The notes beneath the pieces are model-generated. The model made no database searches and was not told the DNA's origin. It worked only from the letters and a program-made list of their open reading frames with translations. From the NCBI GenBank assembly GCA_025677825.1, contig JAIXMO010000035.1, positions 124,001 through 188,000 of the forward strand: a stretch of 64,000 nt of DNA, given 5' to 3'. This document shows positions 54,530 through 64,000 of this stretch, one piece after another. The position numbers and the translations under genes are program-made. Each line of letters begins with the position of its first letter. The first letter of the stretch is position 1. This DNA is from Helicostylum pulchrum (taxonomy: Eukaryota; Mucoromycota; Mucoromycetes; Mucorales; Mucoraceae).

Positions 54530-54905
54530 GTGAGTCTGGATTAGAATGAAACAAAAAGCAAATCCGCAACATTTTTTTTGGGGGTACACGTACCTTTATA
54601 ATAAGAGACAAAAAAAAAGGTAGCCCATAATAATTTAGCGGATCTCATGGCCTTGTGCTAGCTTATACCCGGCGATTGCTTTAGGAGGAACCGCGTCCAT
54701 TTGTACTAAAAAAACGGAAGAATAATAAATGAATATTTAAGATACACGCTCCTTCAAAAAAGTACACATATGAAAAAAAATACTTGCGGGTGGTATGCAT
54801 TGTACTAAAGATAAAGAGGAAGAAAAGTGATTTATCTATTCTAAAAAAAAGACGTCCTGGACTGATAAAATGGGGCGGTCACTTTTACACTTGTTTCATA
54901 CAAAA
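54530..54905 (-). repeat. Dispersed repeat, copy 2 (inverted relative to 34.8-35.1 kb)
   Basis: On the minus strand it carries two TTTAG|TACAA exon-like starts. The second is locally GC-rich and reads MDAVPPKAIAGYKLAQGHEI before a stop. This suggests the repeat captured or derives from the end of a real gene. See copy 1 for the alignment. Confidence 0.7.
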
Positions 54906-55342
54906 AAAGCCCTGTCATTTTTTTCCAGCTGCCTGCTTAAAGTTAACTGTTAACAGTTGTTAATCTTTTTTTTTTTAGATGATTCAATCTTCTTTAAATT
55001 TAGTATTTTTACGGATAAATTTGTGATTATATTTTAAAAGTAAAAAATTTGACTTGATAGCGCATCTTAACGTATTTCGCGCAAGTTCCTTTCTACGTGG
55101 ATAAATCAAGTTGAGTGAGCGCAGGAAATAAAAACCCTCATTTTGTGTGCCACTGTAGTGATTCTGACCAACTCTTAAAAAAAACTTAATCTGCATTAAC
55201 ACAATTGGGTTGGAAAACGGGTAACTGTGACTTTACAAAGTCAGTTGATCGCCTCAAAAGAATTTACTTTACACGTCATCTGCATGAATAAATTTATCCT
55301 CGTCATTTTTTTTAATTCTAGTCTTTTTATCTTTCTTAAACT
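54906..55342. other. Intergenic region upstream of the UBA-UBX-LRR gene
   Basis: AT-rich, T runs near 54965-54977. A minus-strand open frame (54984-55202) has no recognisable content. Confidence 0.45.
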
Positions 55343-58300
55343 ATGACTCTTGTTAACGATAATAACTTGGCTTACTTGTTAAGCTTAGGTTTTGAGCTTG
55401 ATTTATGTAAGCAAGCACTTACAATAAACTCTACACTTGAAAATGCAACAGAATGGTAAAAACACACAAGAAGAAAATAAAACCTCATTTACTCATACTC
55501 CATATACTAGGATCTTGGACCCGACCCACCCGCCCGTATTGAGGCTTTCTCCTCCTAATTTTGCAAGTCCTACAAGTCCTGTTAGTAATACAGATAGATC
55601 TACACCCTATGTTTCAGCAAGTCAACCAAGTACTTTTTCCACGCGCCCCGTAAAATAACGATAATATTCTGTTACTCCTAAACTTTAAATACTAATTATT
55701 ATTTTTTCGGTGTAGGATGCTTTAAAGGAAGCACAAGAAATTAAACTAACACAAAAGAAAAAGTTTGAAGATATTTCCAATGAGTTAAAAAAGGATAAAA
55801 TGATGGAAAGAGAGGCTAGACAGAGAGCATTAGCAGATATCAAAGAAGATAGAGAAAAGAGAAAATTAAAGGCGCAACCTTCTTCCAGCTCAAAATGTTC
55901 ATCTCCTGCTAATTTAACAGAGAGAGAACGAATTCAAGTAAATTTAAAAGAAGAAAAAAAGTTGGATCAAGAACAGAGGAGACGGATCTTGGCTAATATT
56001 AGAAATGATCAAAAAGATAGAAAGTCTAGAGTTTCAGTTTCGTCTTCTGTAGGTAATACTGTATCTTCCTCTTCTTCTTCGTCACAGTCTAAAGAAAAAG
56101 GCCAGGATGCTATTATACAGGTAAGTTTTATTTGTTTATTTAAGTGTAATGTAATTAATTATTTTTTTGTACAGCTTAAATTAACAAATGGATCTACTGT
56201 ACGACAGAAATTTTCTGCATCATCAAAAGTTAGCGAGTTAATTGAGTTTGCCCTGACCAAAGAACGTACAGTTAATAATTCCGTTACCATTGAAAATTTG
56301 TCACTTTTTTGTGTAAGCTAAAATTATATATACAATTTAAATTATTTATCGAACTAAAAAAAATAACGATTTAGGCATTTCCAAGAAAAATGTTTACCAT
56401 TAATAATGGTACGATGAACATGCAAGAAGCAGGTTTTTTACCAAATGTTTCATTAAATGTTTTGGTAGCTTTATCGGTACCCGCCTTACAAGAACATTCA
56501 GACGTATCTCCTATGGATCAAGATGATTTGGATTATTCAGAGGGTTCAGACGAATTGGATGATACAATGGTAAGTAGCAAAAAGAAGGAGCTTGAGAGAT
56601 AAATTATAAATATTCATTTGTGTATGTGTATGTGTATGTGTGTGCTTAGGATTTCGAGCATTTACCGGGACCACCGTTACTCAGTCGTCGACAAAGAGCG
56701 GTAGGAGCCACAACCAGTGGCGGGTATCAACTGTCGGACCCCTCACCCGTTACTGAATGTAAGCTGGACCTTACCTCACGAAAAAAAAAAAAAAAAGAAA
56801 AAAAAAACTTACATATAAAAAATATAGCGCAGGATATTATCATAGAAGAAAATGAAGTGACGGAATCAGATAGAAGATCAAGTGTGCTATCAGCTATAGA
56901 ACAGCGCAGTAATAATACGCCGGCATCAATTGCGCCAGAGAATACCCGAGTTGTTAGACGACGAGACCCAAAGACATTAAAAGATTTATGTACGACCATA
57001 GTAGCCGTTTTACTTACACAACACACTGTTAGCGCCAGTCGTTATTTGAAAAAGTTAGCGTATGTCTCTGCCGATGTAGCGGAACATTTATTATCGTACT
57101 TAGTTACATGTGGTAAATTGAATGTTTCTACTTTAAGAAAATTGGCAGATCACTGGTAAAAAAAAAAGATTATTTTTTTTGCTTTTATTTCTTTAATTTA
57201 ATCTAATTTATATATGTATATAGTTATTTGCAACACGTTATACTTGATTCATATAATTATTGTACAGATTCGTTAATTGAAGATTTAACGAAATCAAACT
57301 CTTCCGTTTCTATTACAAAACTCAGTCTTCGAGGATGTGAATTGATTACAGATGGCGCCATTCGGTCTTTAGAAGGGTTAAAGAATTTAACCTATTTAGA
57401 CTTGAATAATTGCAAGGTTACGGATAAAGGATTAAAATCTATTGAGAGTAAGTGTACTTTATATATATGTATATACACGTATAATTTATTAATCGCATTA
57501 CATATAGAATTGCAGCATCTCGTCTATTTAAATCTATCAAAGACAAAAATTACAAATGCAGGTATATCGTCCATGGTAACAAATGACAAATTTAAACCCG
57601 AATTGCAAGTATTATTATTGGATGGATGTACACGTGTGGATTCTAGTGGTATTATTATCCCTATTGTGAATGGTAAATCTTTCTCATTTTAAAAAAAAAG
57701 ATATACATTATACTTATATTAACCAAATATAGCATTTACAAATCTACTACAATTATCGCTTGGTTATACAACATTCAGTAAACCATTAGAGCAAAAGTTA
57801 ACAAATAGGAATATTAGATTAGAACAACTGGATGTAAATCACACACTTATCAACGATCAAGACTTGATTGGATTCATTTGCCAGTTCAAAAGTCTCGTGG
57901 AATTGAAATTAGGTGGTTGTGAGGCATTAACCACGAGGAGTTTATCCTTTTTACCAAGAGGTAAAGTCATTTCTGTTTTGGTCGTGTAACAGTTACCTAA
58001 ACTCTTTTTTTTTTTAAAAAAAATAATAGAATTATGTAGACTCAAGTATATACAATTCCCTGATCGCGAACATGATTTAAACGATACATTATCAAGATAC
58101 AAAGGTTAGAATAACAAAAAAAGGGCTATATATATAAAAAGAGAGACGATTAACTTTTATTATGATAGATTTACCTATTGAACATTTGGATTTGGCGGGA
58201 TTTTTAAATATAACAGATGAAGGAGCTAAATATATTGCTGAAATGAAACATTTACGCTATCTTAGTTTAGACGGAACCAAAGTAACGGATGAAGGAATTA

Positions 58301-58954
58301 TGCTGTTTAAAAGTATGTACAATGACATATCCCTCCCCCCTCCCCTTTTTTTTTATACTTATATTTCTATCTAGATTTAATTGAACTTGAAAAGCTTTAT
58401 TTGGATCGTACTTTATTAACAGATGTTGCAATTGAAAAGTTAAAAGGTAAAAGTTAAAAATATTTCGTCGCGAAAAAAAAAGATACATATATTCATCAGT
58501 AGGATCTTCAAATTATAGGACTTTCTAAATTAGAAACATTATCATTATGTCGTACTGAAGTGAGTAACGTTGGATTATGTTATTTGGGCGATTTCGAGCA
58601 AACAAGCTTCGCTAGAAATTTGAGAACGTTGAACCTCGCACAATGTATTCATGTTACTGATAAAGGTGTTCACGGATTAGCTGGTAAAAATAAACAAAAA
58701 AAAAAAAAGCTAAAATAAAAACCTGGGCTAAAAACAAAATTACTTTTAGGTATGCAAAATCTCACTAACCTTAATCTGGATCATACAGGCGTGAGCAAAT
58801 CATGTTTGAAATACTTGAAAGGTACTTTTTTCTAAAATATATTTTTCTCTAAACAAAATACTAACGAAAAAAGAATAAAGACTTGAAGAATTTAAACTTG
58901 GTAAGATTGCAGGGTATAGAAAAAGAAGAGGATGATACGATGGATTACGAATAA
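55343..58954 (+). CDS. UBA-UBX-leucine-rich-repeat protein, about 880 aa
   Basis: Sixteen exons with consistent phases from ATG 55343 to TAA 58954. N-terminal UBA (NLAYLLSLGFELDLCKQALT), a Pro/Ser linker, a long charged coiled coil (KMMEREARQRALADIKEDRE; EERKK-like), a UBX domain (LKLTNGSTVRQKFSASSKVS, AFPRKMFT, MNMQEAGFLPNVSLNVLV), an acidic/Ser linker, then about ten cysteine-containing/AMN1-type LRRs (ITKLSLRGCELITDGAIRSL, HLDLAGFLNITDEGAKYIA, LRTLNLAQCIHVTDKGVHGL). UBX domains bind Cdc48/p97 and UBA binds ubiquitin, so it is probably a p97 substrate adaptor with the LRR as client-binding face. The first half resembles UBXN1-type SAKS1 proteins; the LRR fusion is unusual. Eight consecutive LRR introns are phase 1. 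Confidence 0.85.
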
Positions 58955-59123
58955 AGTATTTTTGCACAAAAAGAATTTACTTAATTAGTGTGACTGAAAA
59001 GGTAGATCTCTTCTGTGTACCTGTAATTAATTATAATAAAAAATAAAAAGAATCTATACCTTTCTTTTTCTTTTTTTTTTTATTAAATAATATTTTTTTC
59101 GTAAAAAAAAAAAAAGTTTAGTC

Positions 59124-61141
59124 ATGTCAAAGTACTTTTTTAAAATGTTTGGCACGGTGACAATAGTGCAAGAGGTGTCTCGACCAACATCGCCGACATT
59201 AATGAATGATGAACCTTTACCAATGCCCATTATAGACATTACCAAACCAATATCTATAGTTCGAAAATCGAGTAAACGAAAGCACGGTAGAAAAAATTCG
59301 TTTTATGCATTAAAGCAATTTCGAAAATTCAATAAATTAAAGCAACTGCAACAGTATACCCCTCCTTCTTCATTTATTCAAATCTACAGTAAATCAAAAT
59401 CTCAAAAATTGCTTTGTCTTTGGCCTTTGCCTACAATTACACGTTACGCCATCCTACTATCGCTAATCATCTCTATCCTCACCTTTCTCGGTTTTTTCGA
59501 TTTCACTTGCTCTTCTCCTTCTTATGTCATTCACCATTTGGATATCACGAATTTATTCGTTTCGCCCTTTCTATTTTTTCCTTCCTTCCCCAGTATATTT
59601 ATCTTTTGTTGGAACATATTGATCTTGGGTTTGTTTGAAGAGTCTTTAACTCATATGCTTGGCGGAACAAGAAGGTTTATTATCGTACTTGCCTATATTA
59701 TATTTTCCGTTTGTACCATTAGACAGTGTATTGGTTATATCTTTTCCAAAAGTACTGGCTGGGCTGTACCTTCTTTATTCTTTAGTGATTCATTACACGA
59801 GTGCAGTCAAGGTAAATTTTTTGTAAATATGTATATTTACTACCTACCTAAAAAATATACTAACTCTTCCAAATAAATAAGGACTTGCTCCTTTCTTATT
59901 TGCTCTTGTCGTTATTCAATCTCTCAACATCCAAGATAAATATATTTTAATGTACGGCAGTGAGAACAATAAATTCACCATCAGAAAAGTGACCCTTCAA
60001 ATCCTTATGTGCCTTGTCAATTATACGGTAAAGAACATTTTATGGTGGTCCTTGACAGGACTTTTAACTGGATTCATTGCCATGATTTTTATTCAAACAT
60101 GGTTAGCAAAAGATAAACATTGGGCTCCAGAAGAAATCGAGGACGAAGACGATGAATACGATTTACCGGTCGAAATAACAATGGGTCGTTACCGTCCTTT
60201 ACCTCTTTGGAGAACTTTACACGTTGCGATCAAAAAGGGATTATTGGTGGTGTGTGCCATCTTGCCGGTTCTGTTGATTTGTAATGGACATTACACCAAG
60301 GAAAGACTGATCGATCCTATCAGTTTAAATCAATTATCGTACGATAGATACCTTTTTACGTTTGTTATCATGACAGCTCCTCGCCGAGGAAACCCACCCT
60401 TTCTCTCTCGTACACTAGACTCGTATATCAAAAACTGGCCCGAGGATCCCGAGCCTGGATCTCTGTACGATCGTATCCAGACCATAGTGTATACTCATTT
60501 CACCGCACACGTAGAGTATGACAGAGCCCAAAGATATTTTCAAACTTCGGCACGAGGTCAGCGTTACCTTAAATGGATGCGCGAAGAAGGCGACACCTTG
60601 GATCAACGTAGCCACGTCTCAAAGGCTCTCAGTTTAGCAGCAGATAAATTTCAATCTACTTATATTGCACTTGTTGAAGACGACTTTCCTGTATGTGGAA
60701 CCAAAGAGTGGCGCAAGATCGAGAGTGTAATTTATGCTGCTAATATCGAATCCCCCAATCATTGTGGCGTATTTGTGGGTACAGGAGGAAGTGGGTTGTT
60801 TTTAAAGCCTAAGATTGCTAAATTGGCGTCTGGATTGTTATTGAAATACCCAAACTTGCCTCCCGATATCATCATTCAGCAATGTTTGTTGGGTAATTTG
60901 AACGAGTGTAGAGAGTGTACGCAAACTTTAGTCACAAGTAAAACTTTGCTCATGTATCATATTGGGTATAATACGTCGACCAGTGAAGATAGATCCTATA
61001 AGAAAAATGAATTTCAATGTGGTTGGCGTCATCCTTTCGTAAGTTACATTTTTTTTATATCCTTGTGTTGGTATAGTCGTACTCATTTTTTTTTTTTTTT
61101 TGTATTTTTAGAATGGTGATCCCAATGTTATCACTTTATAA
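59124..61141 (+). CDS. Multipass (rhomboid-like) protein fused to an EDD-type glycosyltransferase-like domain
   Basis: Exons 59124 to about 59811, about 59880-61039 and 61112-61141. The N-terminus is Ser/Lys-rich and cytosolic (RKSSKRKHGRKNSFYALKQF). It is followed by five or six TM segments (TRYAILLSLIISILTFLGFF; FCWNILILGLFEESLTHMLG; RFIIVLAYIIFSVCTIRQCI; ILWWSLTGLLTGFIAMIFI; GLLVVCAILPVLLICNG) whose 'N-x-L-x-L-G-x-F-E-E' plus G-T-R-R-F pattern recalls rhomboid-like pseudoproteases. The lumenal C-terminal half reads FVIMTAPRRGNPPFLSRTLD, STYIALVEDDFPVCG (acidic EDD, metal-binding type) and GTGGSGLFLKPKIAKLASGL, resembling PGAP4/TMEM246-type GPI-glycan transferases. Family placement is inference; topology and EDD motif are direct. 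Start could also be the Met at 59145. Confidence 0.7.
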
Positions 61142-61565
61142 TAGACATACAACTTACTGCTAATACTACCTAATATGTAATACTATAATACCACTACTTA
61201 TTTTTTTTTGCAACTTGCCTTTTCCCTCTCATGTACAATATATATAATACTTAATAAAAACTAATAAGATACGATATGTCACTTACTGATATCGATAACC
61301 ATAATCTATTTTTGTTTTTCTTTCAATTCGAATGAGCACGACGTAAAAAAAAATATTGTATTACGACCAGTAATACTATATCAAAATTGAATTAATCCGC
61401 ATTCTTTTGAATTTGTAAAGAGAGTTACATGTATTCAACAGTTGTTACCTAGTGGTATTACATACTTGGGGCTAAAAGACATTGTTTTGTTTCACCGTCT
61501 TCTTTATTCGATGCTTTGTATAGATATTTAACGTATTGAATGTAAATGAATACTTAAAAGCTTGA

Positions 61566-61600
<35 letters not shown>

Positions 61601-62286
61601 CGGTTTGTATAAACGTACGCGATGCGAAAAAAGGAAACGAAAGAAAAAACAAACTAGTGTTTTTAATCCAATCCACATGACAACTCCAAACAAACGTAAA
61701 CCCCTTAAAAAAGTTAATATAAACAATCGATTATTAGTGTTTTATTTACAAATATAGACGGGTAAACATATCCTGACGTATTCTGTATAAAAGTCGTCAG
61801 AATTTTACAACAAACAGAAGTTCAAATGCACGTAAATTTCCCTTATTTAAAGAACAAATTAAGGTTTCCGATAAGTGAAGGGTGAGGCACAACGCGGCCC
61901 CAAGTTCATTAAACCAGAAACAGTAAATAAGTGAGCATCGATATTTTTAAGCTTTTGGTTTAGAGTGTAAACTTAAAATATGATGAAAAGCCCTACTATT
62001 TTAAATATCTTATACAAGAAGGTTGATCGGTTTAAAGATAAATGAGCTTGCAAAGCTAATTATCTTTGATTTCGGTGGCTCTTTTTTTTTTGTAAGAAAC
62101 TATCTCTAAAAAAAAATGTTGATTTATCATTTTCGTTTCGACTATTTAATCAGTATAAAGAGTGTTTACATTAGCAGTCAAATAGGAGTCATTTCAACAG
62201 GTACATAGAACTGATATACTATTTCCGTACGTTTTTTCTTTATAATTATATACTTTATAATAACTCTAAACCAATATTCGGCAAAC
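61142..62286. other. Gene-poor intergenic region
   Basis: Contains an A30 run (61572-61601) and other homopolymers. Minus-strand open frame there is Phe-rich by virtue of the A run. No gene seen. Confidence 0.5.
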
Positions 62287-62872
62287 ATGTACTTTACATT
62301 GCGCGTAAGTAATTTCGAAAAAGACTACCGTCGCTATTTTTTTTTAAAAAAAAGGAAATCAAATGTTACTAAATTAACTTTATTTTTTGTCAGCCCTATG
62401 TATGGGTCACTTGACGACGATTATAACTTTTCTGTAAATCCAAATATTATAAATAACGTCGAGGGTAGCGAGCATTTCACCTCTACTATTAACGACTGTA
62501 CTAAAAAGCTCAGTGTTCTTTTGCAAGTGGCGCAGACACTGAAAACGAACCGAATGTTGATGGGCTTCTTAACTTGGCTTCTGACGTAGACGCCGTTATA
62601 TATCCTGATAGCATCAGAACTCCAAGTTATACTAATAGTGAGACTTCCTCCTCCGTTAATACTAATGCCGATAAAAAATCCATCATCGAAGAAGATTCTG
62701 AAATGGCTACTAGCGCCAAAGACACCACGGATTCTGACAGTGTTGACAGCTCTAATGATGCTATCGATTATATCGCCAGCTTAAAACCACCGGTTTAAAA
62801 AAGTACACCAAATATGGCTTCAGATACGCTCGTTTTAACTTTGTACTTTCTCCTACTCGCAACGACGATTAG
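62287..62872 (+). pseudogene. Tandem paralogue A, frameshifted
   Basis: Exon 1 MYFTLR| with donor GTAAGT (62305), acceptor TTTTTTGTCAG (about 62393). Exon 2 from ATG 62398: MYGSLDDDYNFSVNPNIINN. Then one frame over ENEPNVDGLLNLASDVDAVI and SIRTPSYTNSETSSSVNTNA to a stop, and a last segment in a third frame, KKYTKYGFRYARFNFVLSPT, to TAG at 62872. It aligns with paralogue B in exon 1, the donor and the start of exon 2 (a TT versus TTT difference shifts the frame). Ser/Thr/Asp-rich; function unknown. Confidence 0.5.
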
Positions 62873-63123
62873 TTATATATTTTAAAATCTAAAAGAATAA
62901 TAAATAAAAAAAGTATTATAGTCTGTAGTTTCTATAAACTTTTGTTTTCGTATCCTAATGAATAAATTTAGATTCCTCGATTATTGGTTTCTACTATTTA
63001 ATTACTGAAGAGAAGATTGCGTCAGTCATTGAACAATAAGTCAGTTTAACTGTATATGAGAAATATATCTACTTTTTTTCGATACATCTTTCTTTGCAAA
63101 AAATACGTCTTGAATCTTTCAAC

Positions 63124-63685
63124 ATGTCTGATAATAGTAGACTCTATACATATAACGCGTAAATAACTTCAAAAAATACGACCATTAATTGTTTTTTTTA
63201 TCAGTGATAACCATGGGTCACTTTGACCAACATAATGACTTTTTTGCTGATCCAAATTTTGCAAAGAATCCTGTTGATCGCCAGAAATTAAGTTTGATTA
63301 TGAATAAAAGTACCGAAGAACTCACTAGTTTTTTGGAATCTCATCCGGCATTCCGCACGAATACTAAAAAGGCTCTACCTGATACCGTTAACCAATCTTC
63401 CTCTGTCAGCAGTAGTATGGATTGTTACGGACACCATGTCCAAGGACGCGCAAAAAGATGTACTAACTCTAAGCCCGCCACCAAAAGTAAAAACTCCTCT
63501 GCCTCGCGTACCAGACTGGTAAAAAAAAACCTATTGTTGAAATAACTACCAATCCTGAAGCCACTACTACGGATTCTGAAATTACCGTCAGTTCTGAAGC
63601 TACTGATAATACCAGTGAAGTAAAGATAAAAATCCAACCCGGGCACGGTATCAAATGTATTTGTATTAACTTTGGTACAGCCTAA
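63124..63685 (+). pseudogene. Tandem paralogue B, frameshift at a poly-A run
   Basis: Exon 1 MSDNSRLYTYN with donor GTAAAT at about 63159, acceptor TTTTTTATCAG at 63204. Exon 2: MGHFDQHNDFFADPNFAKNP, LSLIMNKSTEELTSFLESHP, Ser-rich stretch, then KNSSASRTRLVKK and a stop at 63543-63545. One frame over the sequence continues IVEITTNPEATTTDSEITVS, KIKIQPGHGIKCICINFG and stops at 63685. The change coincides with an A9 run at 63521-63529, so an indel or a base-calling error there is the simplest cause. Function unknown. Confidence 0.5.
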
Positions 63686-64000
63686 CGCAAATCTACAAAA
63701 TAAAAGAAATATCTCCAACTCGATAATAAAACTATTTTTAAAAAAGAAAAGAAAAAAAGCTCTTAGTTTGTAGTTTGTATAATACTTTTTTTCCGTATTG
63801 TCCTTAGATCCCCAGAATGATTTATACTATAAAGTATTTATCGCCGCTAATATATATTTCGGTGATACTATTTTATTTAGTAGTATATATACATCTACTT
63901 TTTATACTATGCAAAAAGGAAAAAACATTTGTGTCCCACCGGAAGGACTTGGTTACACTAGAAAGTTTCCATATAATAAGGGTACAGGCGTAAAAAAAAA
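63686..64000. other. Window-end intergenic DNA
   Basis: AT-rich, no gene seen. Confidence 0.5.

Noticed and set aside
61472..61726. 84-codon minus-strand frame with a Phe run
   Set aside because: Created by the A30 homopolymer.

Overview
This looks like nuclear DNA of a filamentous early-diverging fungus, most likely Mucoromycota (Mucorales or a relative). The evidence is AT-rich, homopolymer-rich intergenic DNA; many introns of about 50-90 nt with GT...(T)nAG ends; a fungal gene set (GNA1, ROM2-type RhoGEF, fungal TFIIIA, Dbf4, mitochondrial MSH1, EF2 with strong codon bias); and degenerate multi-copy ORF families of a kind I associate with Mucorales genomes. No tRNA, rRNA, CRISPR array or bacterial operon was found.

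Layout. 0-4.1 kb: a 5'-truncated Gln-rich ORF (+), a four-TM protein (+) and a PX-PH protein (-). 5.2-7.5 kb: a multi-frame relic of a gene with a recombinase-like 'GYARKSP' segment. 8-21 kb: GNA1, a complete 1,096-residue ROM2-like RhoGEF (-), a Q-rich BTB/T1 protein with a GC-AG intron, a secreted solute-binding-like membrane protein, a MyTH4-RhoGAP (-) and an S6-type AGC kinase. 21.5-25.5 kb: TFIIIA, dynein roadblock light chain (-) and Dbf4 (-). 25.7-29.7 kb: a tandem array of two-finger C2H2 genes, one intact and two broken, with a small hairpin insertion. 29.9-34.2 kb: proteasome alpha-4 and SSL2/XPB, both minus. 34.4-36 kb: a broken gene carrying a dispersed repeat. 36.5-47.9 kb: nucleotide-sugar transporter, EF2, an intronless beta-propeller-like protein (-) and MSH1. 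47.9-55 kb: gene-poor, with tandem and dispersed repeats and several pseudogenes. 55.3-61.1 kb: a UBA-UBX-LRR protein and a multipass protein fused to a glycosyltransferase-like domain. 62.3-63.7 kb: two tandem, frameshifted paralogues.

Genes that may work together: the PX-PH protein (Bem3-like but without a GAP domain), the ROM2-type GEF and the MyTH4-RhoGAP all belong to Rho/Cdc42 polarity and wall-integrity biology and lie within 17 kb. The GPI-glycan-like transferase, GNA1 (UDP-GlcNAc synthesis) and the nucleotide-sugar transporter relate to wall and glycan supply. The rest is housekeeping.

The most interesting observations are: a 2-nt microexon (or recursive splice site) needed to make the EF2 N-terminus; an LRR region built from phase-1 exons of exactly 72 or 144 nt (one or two 24-residue repeats each) in a UBA-UBX-LRR fusion; and a 63-bp inverted-repeat insertion with an apparent empty site elsewhere in the window. 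Gene models were spliced by eye. Exon joins were checked for phase, but no homology search was run.
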